DNA from: UBA5070 sp035913415
Lineage (GTDB): Bacteria; Fibrobacterota; Fibrobacteria; UBA5070
Length of the DNA: 64,000 bases
Reading direction: 5' to 3'
Assembly: GCA_035913415.1 (NCBI GenBank)
Contig: JAMIIV010000247.1
Coordinates: 50,484-114,483, forward strand
Under the pieces are notes generated by a model. That model saw only the letters and a list, made by a program, of their open reading frames with translations. It had not been told where the DNA came from and made no database searches. Both the position numbers and the translations under genes were made by a program. Below, one piece after another: positions 15,145 through 23,801 of this stretch; position 1 is the stretch's first letter, and each line of letters starts with the position of its first letter.

Positions 15145-16380
15145 GTGGACGCGAACTCCTACATCATCGCCGGCTGCGGCCTGGTCCTGTGTTTCCATCT
15201 GGCCGACATCGTCGCACGGAAGATGCGCATTCCCTCCATTCTGTTGCTGCTGGCACTGGGAATGGCTTCGCGTGCGCTTTCCGGCACCATTCTGCCGGAA
15301 TTCTCCATCCCCGACCAGCTCCTCCAGACCCTGGGACTCGTCGGACTGGCACTCATCGTCCTGGAAGGCTCGATGGCCTTGCGCTGGCGCTCGGACAGTG
15401 CCCCCACGTTCCTGCGCGCCACCATCTCGGCTGCCCTGGGAATGGTCGGATTCCTCGCACTGGCCGCCCCCATCTTCCACTGGCTGTGGGACGTCCCTTG
15501 GCGTCTGGCCCTCCTGAACGCCACACCCCTGGCGGTGATCTCCAGCGCCATCGCCATCCCCAGCGCCTCGCGATTGCCCACCGCCGAACGCGAATTCGTC
15601 TCCATCGAAAGCTCCATCTCGGACATTCTCGGGGTGATGATCTTCAACGCCCTTCTGCTTCCCACCGCGCTGGGCATCGCCACCCTGGGTCGGATCGCGT
15701 GGAGTTCGGCGCTGGTCGCCGTCGCTTCATTGGTTCTGGTCGCCATTCTGTTTCGCATCCTCAGGTCTTCCACCCACCACGTGCGCTTCATTCCCCTGTT
15801 GGCCCTGATCCTCCTCTTCTTCGCCCTGGGCAAGGAACTGCACCTGCCCTCCCTGCTGCTTGTCTTCCTGTTCGGCCTGGCCTTCGCGAACCTGAGCCAC
15901 CTGGGGCCCGGCCCCCTGCGCGAATGGCTGCTGCGCGAGGAATTCGAAGACGACGCCAAGCTCCTGGAGTCCATCGTGGCCGAACTCGCCTTCCTGGTCC
16001 GGACCCTCTTCTTCTTCCTGTTCGGCTTCTCCCTCGATCTGACCACCCTCATGCACCCCACCGCCTGGGCCGCGGGTGCGGGAACGCTCTGCGTCGTCTA
16101 CCTGGCGCGCCTTGTGGCGCTGCGCGTCAGCCGTTCCCCGCGCTCGCGAACCCTTCTGGTCATCGCGCCTCGCGGCTTGATCACGGTGTTGCTCATGTCG
16201 ATGATCCCCGCCGCGTGGGCCATCCCGGAGCTCGCCGACGGGCCGGTGCTGATCGTGATCCTGGGCAGCACGCTCGCCCTGGCACTTGGAGGGCGCAAGG
16301 TCGCCGAGGGCGCGAGCATTCCTTCCCTCGACGAGATCCTGCCCCACGGCCCCTTCCTCCCCAAAGGACGGACCAAGTGA
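15145..16380 (+). CDS. Cation/proton antiporter (CPA, NhaP/Kef-like)
   Basis: 411 residues from GTG 15145. Eleven to thirteen membrane segments span the protein. The pattern IPSILLLLALGMASR in helix 2, SSAIAIPSASRL and ESSISDILGVMIFNA in the ion-path helices, and PRGLITVLLMSMIP near the end are typical of monovalent cation:proton antiporters of the CPA superfamily. The acidic SISDILG segment corresponds to the ion-binding Asp region. It lies between otsA and treS in an apparent operon, tying Na+ or K+ exchange to trehalose production, which is sensible for osmotic stress. Ion specificity cannot be read from the sequence. Confidence 0.85.
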   Translation: MDANSYIIAGCGLVLCFHLADIVARKMRIPSILLLLALGMASRALSGTILPEFSIPDQLLQTLGLVGLALIVLEGSMALRWRSDSAPTFLRATISAALGMVGFLALAAPIFHWLWDVPWRLALLNATPLAVISSAIAIPSASRLPTAEREFVSIESSISDILGVMIFNALLLPTALGIATLGRIAWSSALVAVASLVLVAILFRILRSSTHHVRFIPLLALILLFFALGKELHLPSLLLVFLFGLAFANLSHLGPGPLREWLLREEFEDDAKLLESIVAELAFLVRTLFFFLFGFSLDLTTLMHPTAWAAGAGTLCVVYLARLVALRVSRSPRSRTLLVIAPRGLITVLLMSMIPAAWAIPELADGPVLIVILGSTLALALGGRKVAEGASIPSLDEILPHGPFLPKGRTK

Positions 16381-16397
16381 ACGGAAGGAGCGCATCC

Positions 16398-19300
16398 ATG
16401 ACCATCAACGGAATCCGTCAGGCCGACGACGAGCTGTGGTACAAGGACGCCGTGATCTACGAGGTGCACGTACGGGCCTTCCAGGACACCAACGGCGACG
16501 GCAGCGGGGACTTTCGCGGCCTGCGCAACAGGCTCCCCTGGCTGAAGGAGCTGGGCGTCACCTGCCTGTGGCTTTTGCCGTTCTACCCCTCGCCGTTGCG
16601 CGACGACGGCTACGACATCGCCGACTACACGTCCGTCCACCCCGACTACGGGACCCTCAAGGACTTCCGGGCCTTCCTGAAGGAGGCCCACCGCCTGGGG
16701 CTGAAGGTGATCACCGAGCTGGTGATCAACCACACCTCCGACCAGCACCCCTGGTTCCAGCGCGCCCGCCGCGCCGCCCCCGGATCGGCGGCCCGCAACT
16801 GGTACGTCTGGAGCGACGACCCCCAGCGCTACGACGGAACCCGGATCATCTTCACCGACACCGAACCCTCGAACTGGAGCTGGGACCCGGTGGCCGGCCA
16901 GTACTTCTGGCACCGGTTCTTCGCCCACCAGCCCGACCTCAACTTCGACCATCCCCCGGTCCTGCGGGCGGTCGAGAAGATCCTGCGGTTCTGGCTGGAC
17001 ATGGGAGTCGACGGGATGCGCCTGGACGCGGTCCCCTACCTGATCGAGCGCGAGGGAACCAACTGCGAGAACCTGCCGGAAACCCACGCGATCCTCCGGA
17101 GCCTCCGGGCCGTGGCAGACTCCTACACCCCGCGCCGGATCTTCCTCGCCGAAGCCAACCAATGGCCCCAGGACGTGGTCGCCTACTTCGGAAACGGCGA
17201 CGAGTGCCACATGGCCTACCAGTTCCCCCTGATGCCGCGCCTGTTCATGGCCCTGGCGCAGGAGGACGCCCACCCCGTCGCCGAGATCCTGTCCCTGACG
17301 CCGTCCGTCCCCGACGGCTGCCAGTGGGCGCTCTTCCTGCGCAACCACGACGAACTCACCCTCGAGATGGTCACCGACCGCGAGCGCGACTACATGTACC
17401 GCGCGTACGCATCCGATCCGCGCATGCGCATCAATGTCGGAATCCGACGCCGGCTCGCGCCCCTGGTGGGCAACAGCCGACCGCGCATCGAGCTCCTCAA
17501 CGCCCTGCTGCTCTCGCTCCCGGGCACCCCCGTGATCTACTACGGTGACGAGATCGGCATGGGAGACAACATCTGGCTTGGCGACCGCAACGGCGTCCGC
17601 ACGCCCATGCAGTGGTCGGGCGACCGCAACGCGGGATTCTCCAAGGCGGACTCAGCCCGTCTGTTCAGCCCCCTGGTGGCCGACGGTCCGTGGGGATGGC
17701 AGGGCCTGAACGTCGAATCCCAGGAGCGGGACATCTCGTCGCTCCTGCACTGGATGCGACGGATCCTGTCGCTGCGGGGATCGTCCCGGGCCTTCGGCCG
17801 GGGAACGCTCCGGTTCGTCGAGACCTCCAACCGCCGCATCCTGGCCTACCTGCGGGAACACGAGGGCGAGACCATCCTCGTCGTGGCCAACTTCTCGCGC
17901 CATCCCCAACCCGCCTCGCTGCAGCTTCCCGATCTGGCGGGCCGCCTTCCCGTCGAGATGTTCGGTGGGGCACGCTTCCCGCCGCTGGGTACCGACGACT
18001 GGCCGCTCTCCCTGGCCCCGCACGGGTTCTACTGGTTCCGGCTCGAGTCGGCCTCGACCGGTCCTGTGGGAGCCGTCCCCACTCGCAGGAGCGCACCCAG
18101 CCCCCAGGTGGTGGAGGTGGAAGGAGCGGCGGGAGCCTGGTGGCACGACCGCGCCGCATTGCTGCGCCTGCAGGAAGCCTCGTTGCCATCCTGGTTGCAC
18201 TCCCGCCCCTGGTATGCCGGCCCCGAGGACACGTTCTCCGCCTGCATCCTGCGCGACCCTACGCCGCTACGCGGCGCCGTGGTCGCGGCCGTGATCGAGA
18301 CCCGACGCCGGACGGGAGGCGAGGGCCCTCGGTTCGCGCAGATGCTGGCGATGACCTCCGGAGACGAGGCCGAAACAGTCCTGCGCCGCTCGCCGGAATC
18401 CGTCGTGGCGCGCCTGCGCGGCGCCGACGGTTCGGAGGGTCTCCTGTGCGACGCCCTGGCGGTCCCTTCGGGACTCGACGAGATCGTGTCCGCGCTGCGC
18501 GAGTCCATCGCCGCGGGCGATTTCCGGTGCGACAGCACCGATGCGGACGAGTGGAGCGCCGCGGAAGCCACGTCCGCGCAATTGTCCGGACGGCACCCCA
18601 TCGCCCAACTGGGAGACAGGATCCTCAAGATCTTCCCCCGTCTCCACCCAGGTCCGCACCCGGGGGAAGAAATCCTGCGCCACTTGCAGTCGCGTGGCTT
18701 CGCCTGGACGCCCCGGGTGCTCGGATCGATCCGCTCCGGCTCCGACGGCCGCCTCTTCGGTCTGCTGATGGAGCGTCGCGCCCATCAGGGCAAGGCCGAC
18801 GAGCGTTTCCGGGAAACCTGCCAGGTCCGTTTGGAAGGTCTGCTCGCGGGAACCCAGGGCGACGAAGCCCTGCTGCCCGCGCTCGAGCAAGCTCGAAGGC
18901 TTGGACAGCGGGTCGCCGAGCTCCATGCCTGCCTCGCCGAAGGGGCCATCGAAGACGGCTTCGGCACCCTCCCTCTGGATCCTGCCGCCGTCGCGCGCCT
19001 GGTGTCGGAACTGCACCGCCGCCTGGGCAAGTTCGACGTCCGTGGTCTCGCCAACGCAGGTTTTCAGGAAGTATTGGCCAGCAGGCGGGACGACCTGAAC
19101 CTCTTGCTCTCGCGACCCGTCGTCACGCATGAGCAAGACGTACGCATCCGGTGCCATGGCGACCTCCATCTTGGACAGATCCTCTGGGAGCGCAACGACT
19201 TCGTCTTCCTCGACTTCGAAGGCGAGCCGCTCTCGCCCCCGGAACGTCGACGCAACCATTTCCATCCGGCCAAGGATCTTTCCGCGTTGCGGGTCTCCCT

Positions 19301-19577
19301 GGCGATGTTGGCCTTCGACGCCCGCGCGAAGGTTTCCTCGACCCTCCAGGATGCCATCCTCGATCAAGGCACCCTCGAATGGATCGAACGGACATGGTCC
19401 GCCCTGCGAGACGGCTACGCCTCGGGCGAACGACCCGCCCCCCTGTCGCCCCCGGAGGCAGGTGCCCCCCTGTTCCAGTTGCACACCCTGGGACGCCTCC
19501 TGGGCCTGGCCTCGTCGGGACGTATTTCCGCCGAGCGTTTCGGGAAACTCCTGGAGCTCCTCATCCTGCACCCCTGA
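16398..19577 (+). CDS. treS: Trehalose synthase-maltokinase fusion (TreS-Mak)
   Basis: 1059 residues from ATG 16398, with GGAAGGAG seven bases upstream. The first 550 or so residues are a GH13 trehalose synthase: IYEVHVRAFQDTNGDGSGDF, nucleophile Asp210 in GMRLDAV, acid/base Glu252 in FLAEANQW and Asp318 in FLRNHDEL. It interconverts maltose and trehalose. The rest is a maltokinase-type domain with the kinase motifs HGDLHLGQIL near residue 915 and FLDFEGEP, which phosphorylates maltose to maltose 1-phosphate for alpha-glucan synthesis by GlgE. No glgE is visible in the window. The fusion is known in several phyla. It lies 17 bases after the antiporter stop. Confidence 0.93.
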   Translation: MTINGIRQADDELWYKDAVIYEVHVRAFQDTNGDGSGDFRGLRNRLPWLKELGVTCLWLLPFYPSPLRDDGYDIADYTSVHPDYGTLKDFRAFLKEAHRLGLKVITELVINHTSDQHPWFQRARRAAPGSAARNWYVWSDDPQRYDGTRIIFTDTEPSNWSWDPVAGQYFWHRFFAHQPDLNFDHPPVLRAVEKILRFWLDMGVDGMRLDAVPYLIEREGTNCENLPETHAILRSLRAVADSYTPRRIFLAEANQWPQDVVAYFGNGDECHMAYQFPLMPRLFMALAQEDAHPVAEILSLTPSVPDGCQWALFLRNHDELTLEMVTDRERDYMYRAYASDPRMRINVGIRRRLAPLVGNSRPRIELLNALLLSLPGTPVIYYGDEIGMGDNIWLGDRNGVRTPMQWSGDRNAGFSKADSARLFSPLVADGPWGWQGLNVESQERDISSLLHWMRRILSLRGSSRAFGRGTLRFVETSNRRILAYLREHEGETILVVANFSRHPQPASLQLPDLAGRLPVEMFGGARFPPLGTDDWPLSLAPHGFYWFRLESASTGPVGAVPTRRSAPSPQVVEVEGAAGAWWHDRAALLRLQEASLPSWLHSRPWYAGPEDTFSACILRDPTPLRGAVVAAVIETRRRTGGEGPRFAQMLAMTSGDEAETVLRRSPESVVARLRGADGSEGLLCDALAVPSGLDEIVSALRESIAAGDFRCDSTDADEWSAAEATSAQLSGRHPIAQLGDRILKIFPRLHPGPHPGEEILRHLQSRGFAWTPRVLGSIRSGSDGRLFGLLMERRAHQGKADERFRETCQVRLEGLLAGTQGDEALLPALEQARRLGQRVAELHACLAEGAIEDGFGTLPLDPAAVARLVSELHRRLGKFDVRGLANAGFQEVLASRRDDLNLLLSRPVVTHEQDVRIRCHGDLHLGQILWERNDFVFLDFEGEPLSPPERRRNHFHPAKDLSALRVSLAMLAFDARAKVSSTLQDAILDQGTLEWIERTWSALRDGYASGERPAPLSPPEAGAPLFQLHTLGRLLGLASSGRISAERFGKLLELLILHP

Positions 19578-19652
19578 TCCGATGGTTGCACGGATCGCCG
19601 GAACCTTGTAGTTCAAGCAGTACACCTTCGCCGTCTCGACACCGGAGAATCC

Positions 19653-20906
19653 ATGACACCGTCCGCGCTGCAGCTCACAGCCCTTGTCCTCTTCGCCCTG
19701 GCCTTGGTGCACGTGTTTTCGGCCTCGAAGATCGAGCGCCTGGCCACACGTTTCCCGTCCCATTCGGGGATTCTCCATCTCCTCGGCGAGATCGAGGTCG
19801 TTTTCGGCTTCTGGGCTGCCATCCTGTTCGGCGCCCACGTCCTGCTGGTGGGATCTGGACCCGCCATCGCCCACCTGGAGGGCCTGAACTTCCACGAACC
19901 GATGTTCGTGTTCGTCATCATGGTGGTCGCCGGATGCCGCCCCGTGCTCCACGCGGCCTCGCGGCTGGTCGAGACCCTCTCCCGTCTGCTGCCCTTGCCG
20001 GCCGGCATCTCCTTCGCATTGGTCACGCTGGGGGTGGCACCACTGCTGGGCTCGTTGATCACCGAACCCGCCGCGATGACCGTCGCCGCATTGCTTCTGC
20101 GCGACCGCATCTTCGCCGACGCCACCTCCACGCGCCTGCGCTTCGCGGCCTTGGCGGTCCTGTTCGTCAACATCTCGATCGGTGGCGTGCTCACCAGCTA
20201 CGCGGCCCCTCCGGTCCTGATGGTCGCCGGCCCCTGGGGATGGGACAGCGCCCACATGATGAGCCACTTCGGGATTCGCGCCGTCATCGCCGTGGCCATC
20301 AACGCCACGCTCTTCGTGATCCTGTTCCGGAAGGAACTGAGCGCCCTCGGGCCCGCCGAACCCTCCACCCGCCAAGCTCCTCCGTGGAGCCTGATTCTCA
20401 CCCACCTGGCCTTGGTCGCCGCGGTGGTCGTCGCCTCGCACCACACGGTCCTGTTCGTGGCCATCTTCCTGTTCTTCCTCGGTCTGGTGCAGGCCTACAA
20501 ACGCCACCACTCCCCGTTGCTTCTGCGCGAGGCGCTGCTGGTCGCGTTCTTCCTCGGAGGCCTGGTCGTGTTGGGCTCGCCGCAAGGGTGGTGGCTCTCG
20601 CCTCTGGTCTCCGGGCTGAGCGACAAACTCCTGTTCGTGGGTGCCGCGGGCCTCACCGCCGTGGTCGACAACGCCGCACTGACCTACTTGGGCTCGCTCC
20701 TTCCGGAGACCTCCGATTCGTTCCGCTACCACCTGGTGGCCGGTGCCGTGGCGGGTGGCGGCTTGACCGTGATCGCCAACGCCCCCAACCCCGCAGGGGC
20801 CAGCATCCTGCGCGAACGTCTCCCAGGGGGAGTGGTCGCACCGGGCAAGCTCTTTCTGGCCGCACTGCCCCCCACGATCGTCGCCCTCGTCGCCTTCGGA
20901 CTCTGA
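19653..20906 (+). CDS. Putative Na+/H+ antiporter (PF07399-type)
   Basis: 417 residues with about eleven membrane helices. Sequence features such as GILHLLGEIEVVFGFWAAI, LGVAPLLGSLITEPAAMTVA and VVDNAALTYLGSLLP resemble the putative Na+/H+ antiporter family related to NhaD-type carriers, with a conserved acidic residue in the first and EPAA in the second. This is the second ion antiporter in the trehalose island. It starts 75 bases after TreS-Mak and is followed by a clean terminator, so the otsA-to-antiporter run probably ends here. Confidence 0.78.
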   Translation: MTPSALQLTALVLFALALVHVFSASKIERLATRFPSHSGILHLLGEIEVVFGFWAAILFGAHVLLVGSGPAIAHLEGLNFHEPMFVFVIMVVAGCRPVLHAASRLVETLSRLLPLPAGISFALVTLGVAPLLGSLITEPAAMTVAALLLRDRIFADATSTRLRFAALAVLFVNISIGGVLTSYAAPPVLMVAGPWGWDSAHMMSHFGIRAVIAVAINATLFVILFRKELSALGPAEPSTRQAPPWSLILTHLALVAAVVVASHHTVLFVAIFLFFLGLVQAYKRHHSPLLLREALLVAFFLGGLVVLGSPQGWWLSPLVSGLSDKLLFVGAAGLTAVVDNAALTYLGSLLPETSDSFRYHLVAGAVAGGGLTVIANAPNPAGASILRERLPGGVVAPGKLFLAALPPTIVALVAFGL

Positions 20907-20920
20907 CCGCCCCCAACGCA

Positions 20921-20947
20921 AAAGCGCCCTGACTTAGCAGGGCGCTT
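20921..20947. terminator. Bidirectional terminator hairpin
   Basis: AAGCGCCCTG (20922-20931) and CAGGGCGCTT (20938-20947) form a perfect 10-bp stem with a 6-base loop, preceded by an A-run on the left. It lies between convergent genes ending at 20906 and 20975. Confidence 0.8.
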
Positions 20948-20974
20948 GGAATACATCAGGCTCCTGAGACGAAC

Positions 20975-21400
20975 TCAGCGATTGCGGCCGCCGCCTTTGC
21001 CGCCGTGGCCTTTGCCCTGACCACCGCCCTGGCCACCTTTGCAGCCCTTGCCCTCGCCGTTGCCGGCACCCTTGCGGGCGTGTCCCATGCCTTCACCGCG
21101 TGGGCCCTTGCCCGCGGGCAAACCGAGTTCGGTGCGCAGTCGGTCGGCTTCGGCGGTGTTGCCGGCCTTCATCGCTTCGTGCATTTGAGCGTAGGTCGTG
21201 AAATTCTCGGCGGTGACCTTGTCGCCCGCGCGGCCCTTGCCGCCCCAGGCGTCGTGTTCGGCCTTCCAGGCCTGGTAGTCGCGCGCCGAAATGGCCGACT
21301 CGATGCGAGCCCTGTGGGCATCGCGATCGGAAACGGCGGTGGTATCAGCGGCATTTGCCGAAAGAGCGGCCAGCATCAGGATCCAGGTGAGGTGTTTCAT
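20975..21400 (-). CDS. Small secreted protein with Gly/Lys-rich tail, unknown function
   Basis: 141 residues from ATG 21400, with AAGGA eight bases upstream. A signal peptide (KHLTWILMLAALSANA) precedes a helical, charged domain of about 85 residues with DRDAHRARIESAISARDYQ and the hydrophilic TAENFTTYAQMHEAMKAGN. The final 45 residues are almost entirely Gly, Lys, Arg and Gln with single His and Cys. The helical part recalls small periplasmic metal-stress proteins with alternating acidic and basic residues, but I assign no family. It lies downstream of the ECF sigma/membrane-partner pair on the same strand and may be co-regulated with it. Confidence 0.65.
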   Translation of the reverse strand: MKHLTWILMLAALSANAADTTAVSDRDAHRARIESAISARDYQAWKAEHDAWGGKGRAGDKVTAENFTTYAQMHEAMKAGNTAEADRLRTELGLPAGKGPRGEGMGHARKGAGNGEGKGCKGGQGGGQGKGHGGKGGGRNR

Positions 21401-21473
21401 GGTCTGTTCCTTGGGTTGTGTGGAGTGGACCGAGGGTTCCTGCCTGTAGTACGCGACACAAACCCCGGAACTT

Positions 21474-22178
21474 TCACCAACCGCGATTTTTTCTTCCCTC
21501 GTGTGCACCCTGCCGCAACGAACCACCCGCGCCATCACCCGGAGCGGGCTTCCAGTTGCGCACCACGAAGACGGAGTCGGGCCCCACCGTTCCGTTCAGA
21601 CGCACCGGCCCCATGGGAGCGAGATCCGACGAATCGTTCCAGACCAGGAGCCATCGGCGTCCGTCGACGGCCAGGAATCCTTGGGTGTCCAGCCTGCCTG
21701 CCAATCGCCCCGCCGCCGGGTCATGCCAAGCATCCAAGGCCCGCGCCTGCCAGACCGTGCGGTACGCCGGCACCAGATGGGCCAGAGTCCGATGCACCCG
21801 CACCAGGCCATCGACCCGCTCCAGGATGAACCCGGACGCCAGCCCCGTAGACACGATGCCCAGGATCACGATCCACGGACGCAATCGCCACGCACGCGGC
21901 AGCTCCCGAAACAGAAGCCATGCCCCCCAGATACACGCCACCGAGGTGAACGACCACACCCAGGGCGCAAGGCGCGCAAACAGCGCCCGAGCGATCCACC
22001 CGGGACCACGATGTTCGTGGAGTTCCTGGAACAGCAGGGCCGACGACACACAAAGCAACACCAGCACGAGCACGAACAGCCCCAAGCGGAACAGCCGCCG
22101 GGCCAATACGATCCAGCGCGGAACGGGCCGGATCTTCTCGGCGTGGATGCGGCCCAGTAGACGATCGGCGTGATCCAT
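21474..22178 (-). CDS. Membrane protein coupled to ECF sigma factor (possible anti-sigma factor)
   Basis: 234 residues. A short charged N-terminal segment (MDHADRLLGRIHAEKIRP) is followed by three membrane helices (about 28-50, 68-92 and 100-118) and an extracytoplasmic domain of about 110 residues with VRLNGTVGPDSVFVVRNWKP. Its ATG directly abuts the TGA of the sigma gene (22178/22179), so translation is coupled, as is usual for sigma/anti-sigma pairs. No zinc-binding HxxxCxxC motif is present, so any anti-sigma role would not be through the ZAS fold. The function is inferred from context only. Confidence 0.6.
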   Translation of the reverse strand: MDHADRLLGRIHAEKIRPVPRWIVLARRLFRLGLFVLVLVLLCVSSALLFQELHEHRGPGWIARALFARLAPWVWSFTSVACIWGAWLLFRELPRAWRLRPWIVILGIVSTGLASGFILERVDGLVRVHRTLAHLVPAYRTVWQARALDAWHDPAAGRLAGRLDTQGFLAVDGRRWLLVWNDSSDLAPMGPVRLNGTVGPDSVFVVRNWKPAPGDGAGGSLRQGAHEGRKNRGW

Positions 22179-22745
22179 TCAGTCCCCCCTGTCCAGATGC
22201 AATCCGCGGGCGCGGGCGGCCAACGCGAAGGCCTCGCGCGCACGGCGCACCTGCGTCGCGATGGTGTTGGCGTTGCGGTGCAGGATGTCACCGATCTCCT
22301 CGTAGCTCTTGTCTTCCAGAAAGCGCAGGACGAACACGTCGCGCAACACCGGAGACAACCCCTGGAGGATCTCGCGGATGGCAGTGGATTGCTCGGCGGC
22401 TTCGAGAGGGGCATCGGTGCGCAATCCGTTCGGAACGAAGAGGGCTTCGTCGAGCTCCACGGTGGGCTCCTGCCGGGCGTGGCTGCGGATTCCCGAGACC
22501 ATGACATTGTGCACGATGCGGAAGATCCAGCTCGAGAACCGCAGGCCTGCGTCGAAGGAGTGAATGTTCCGGTAGACGCGTACGAAGGTCTCCTGGAGCA
22601 GGTCATCCACATCGGGAGCGCACGACCAGCAGCGCCGCAGCACGTAGCGCCGCAGCGGTTCCTGCCAACGCCGCACCAGGACGACGAGCGCCTGCTCGTC
22701 TCCGTGTGCCACGCGCGCGGCCAGTTGTTCGTCGGTGGGATCCAT
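22179..22745 (-). CDS. RNA polymerase sigma factor, ECF (sigma-70 group 4)
   Basis: 188 residues from ATG 22745. Region 2 is clear (WSCAPDVDDLLQETFVRVYRNI then FSSWIFRIVHNVM) and region 4 shows LSPVLRDVFVLRFLEDKSYE with EIGDILHRNANTIATQVRRA, the helix-turn-helix for the -35 element. It directs transcription of a stress regulon. No Shine-Dalgarno precedes ATG 22745; an in-frame GTG at 22778 is an alternative. Its partner membrane gene follows without a gap. On the minus strand upstream lies TGTAACG with CGAG 16 bases after GTAACG (22808-22834), a possible autoregulatory promoter resembling the -35-like part of the 27-bp elements. Confidence 0.9.
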   Translation of the reverse strand: MDPTDEQLAARVAHGDEQALVVLVRRWQEPLRRYVLRRCWSCAPDVDDLLQETFVRVYRNIHSFDAGLRFSSWIFRIVHNVMVSGIRSHARQEPTVELDEALFVPNGLRTDAPLEAAEQSTAIREILQGLSPVLRDVFVLRFLEDKSYEEIGDILHRNANTIATQVRRAREAFALAARARGLHLDRGD

Positions 22746-22807
22746 CTTGTTCGTTACAGGGTACGCTTGTGGAACCACTTTTCTTTCACCAGACCCGAAA
22801 TAATTCG

Positions 22808-22834
22808 CTCGTCCCCAGCGTATGAGTCGTTACA
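22808..22834 (-). promoter_or_regulatory. Possible ECF-type promoter of the sigma gene
   Basis: On the minus strand TGTAACG (22834-22828) is followed after 16 bases by CGAG (22811-22808), a spacing typical of ECF promoters. It would give a leader of roughly 20-55 bases. The TGTAAC hexamer is shared with the four 27-bp elements in the window. Confidence 0.35.
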
Positions 22835-22864
22835 AGCCCCATCCGCCCTCCAAGGGAGTCCTCC

Positions 22865-23785
22865 ATGTCGCAGCTTCACCCCCGTTTTGCCTCCCTTGCC
22901 TGGCTCTCCGCTGTCGCGCTTCCCGCCTTTGGCCAGACCGACCCCCTGGTCGACCACGTACCCGCCTGGTCCAGCTCCGTCCGCCAATCCTTCTCGTGGT
23001 CGGAAACCGCCGTTCCCGACTGGGCCCACACCACTTCCCTGCACGTGAGCCGCGAAGTGGACAGCGATCCCGACTTCCTCACCGACATCCACGCGGGGGT
23101 GGACCTGCTGGGTGCAGGATTCCAATTCGACTCGTTGTGGGGAGTCCAACCCACGGGCGGCCTCTCGGCCAGCATCGCAAGCGTCGACGCCGATCTCAAC
23201 GGCTGGGTCCTCTACGGCGAGGAGGAATGGTCCGACGGCGGCGCCTCCCTGGATCTCTCCCGCGAACTCCTCGAAGCGGGAGAGATGCGACTGGCGGGAA
23301 CCGCGTTCGCTTCCGCGTCGGCGAATTCGGGTTCACAAGCCGGCGTGGGCCTGGAGTTCCGATCGTGGTCGACGTCAGTCAGCATGGACGCCAACCTCTC
23401 CGTCAGCCGACTCCAGGACGCCGACCTCTCGTCGGTCACCCGCCTGACCGGCAAACGCGCCATCACCACCGACCTGGTGGGCGATCAATGGGCCTTCCGC
23501 TTCGAACCAGGCGCGGGGCTGCGCTTGGGCAACGGCGGCATCGGGTTCGACATACCCATGGCGGCCCTGCGCAGCGAGCTCACCACGGTGTCGATGAAAA
23601 AGGGCTCCGTTACCAAAGCCCAGTGGGCCCTGGATGCGGCTCCCTCGGCGCACGTCTACGGAGCGATGGGCCCAATGTACCTGCGCGCCACCTACGGCCT
23701 GCAGGTCACCACCGTGCTGGGGTCGAAGTCCGAAGACTCCGACCCCGTCGGCTGGGCGACCCTGTCGGCCAGCTACCGCTTCTGA
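22865..23785 (+). CDS. Predicted outer-membrane beta-barrel protein, unknown family
   Basis: 306 residues. A signal peptide (RFASLAWLSAVALPAFGQ) is followed by alternating short amphipathic strands such as LAGTAFASASANSG, VGLEFRSWSTSVSMDANLSV and YLRATYGLQVTTVLG. The protein ends in WATLSASYRF with a C-terminal Phe, the usual barrel-assembly signal. It is transcribed divergently from the ECF sigma gene with a shared 119-bp upstream region, which makes it a plausible member of that sigma factor's envelope regulon. I do not recognise a named family. Confidence 0.7.
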   Translation: MSQLHPRFASLAWLSAVALPAFGQTDPLVDHVPAWSSSVRQSFSWSETAVPDWAHTTSLHVSREVDSDPDFLTDIHAGVDLLGAGFQFDSLWGVQPTGGLSASIASVDADLNGWVLYGEEEWSDGGASLDLSRELLEAGEMRLAGTAFASASANSGSQAGVGLEFRSWSTSVSMDANLSVSRLQDADLSSVTRLTGKRAITTDLVGDQWAFRFEPGAGLRLGNGGIGFDIPMAALRSELTTVSMKKGSVTKAQWALDAAPSAHVYGAMGPMYLRATYGLQVTTVLGSKSEDSDPVGWATLSASYRF

Positions 23786-23801
23786 CGGGGCGCGCCGCCG
23801 A

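Noticed and set aside
15189..16397. Upstream extension of TreS-Mak in the same open frame
   Set aside because: The extension overlaps the antiporter gene in another frame, and a strong ribosome-binding site marks ATG 16398.
18267..20921. Minus-strand frame of nearly 900 codons, rich in Gly, Gln and His
   Set aside because: It mirrors TreS-maltokinase and the antiporter. The composition is that of an antisense shadow and no domain is visible.
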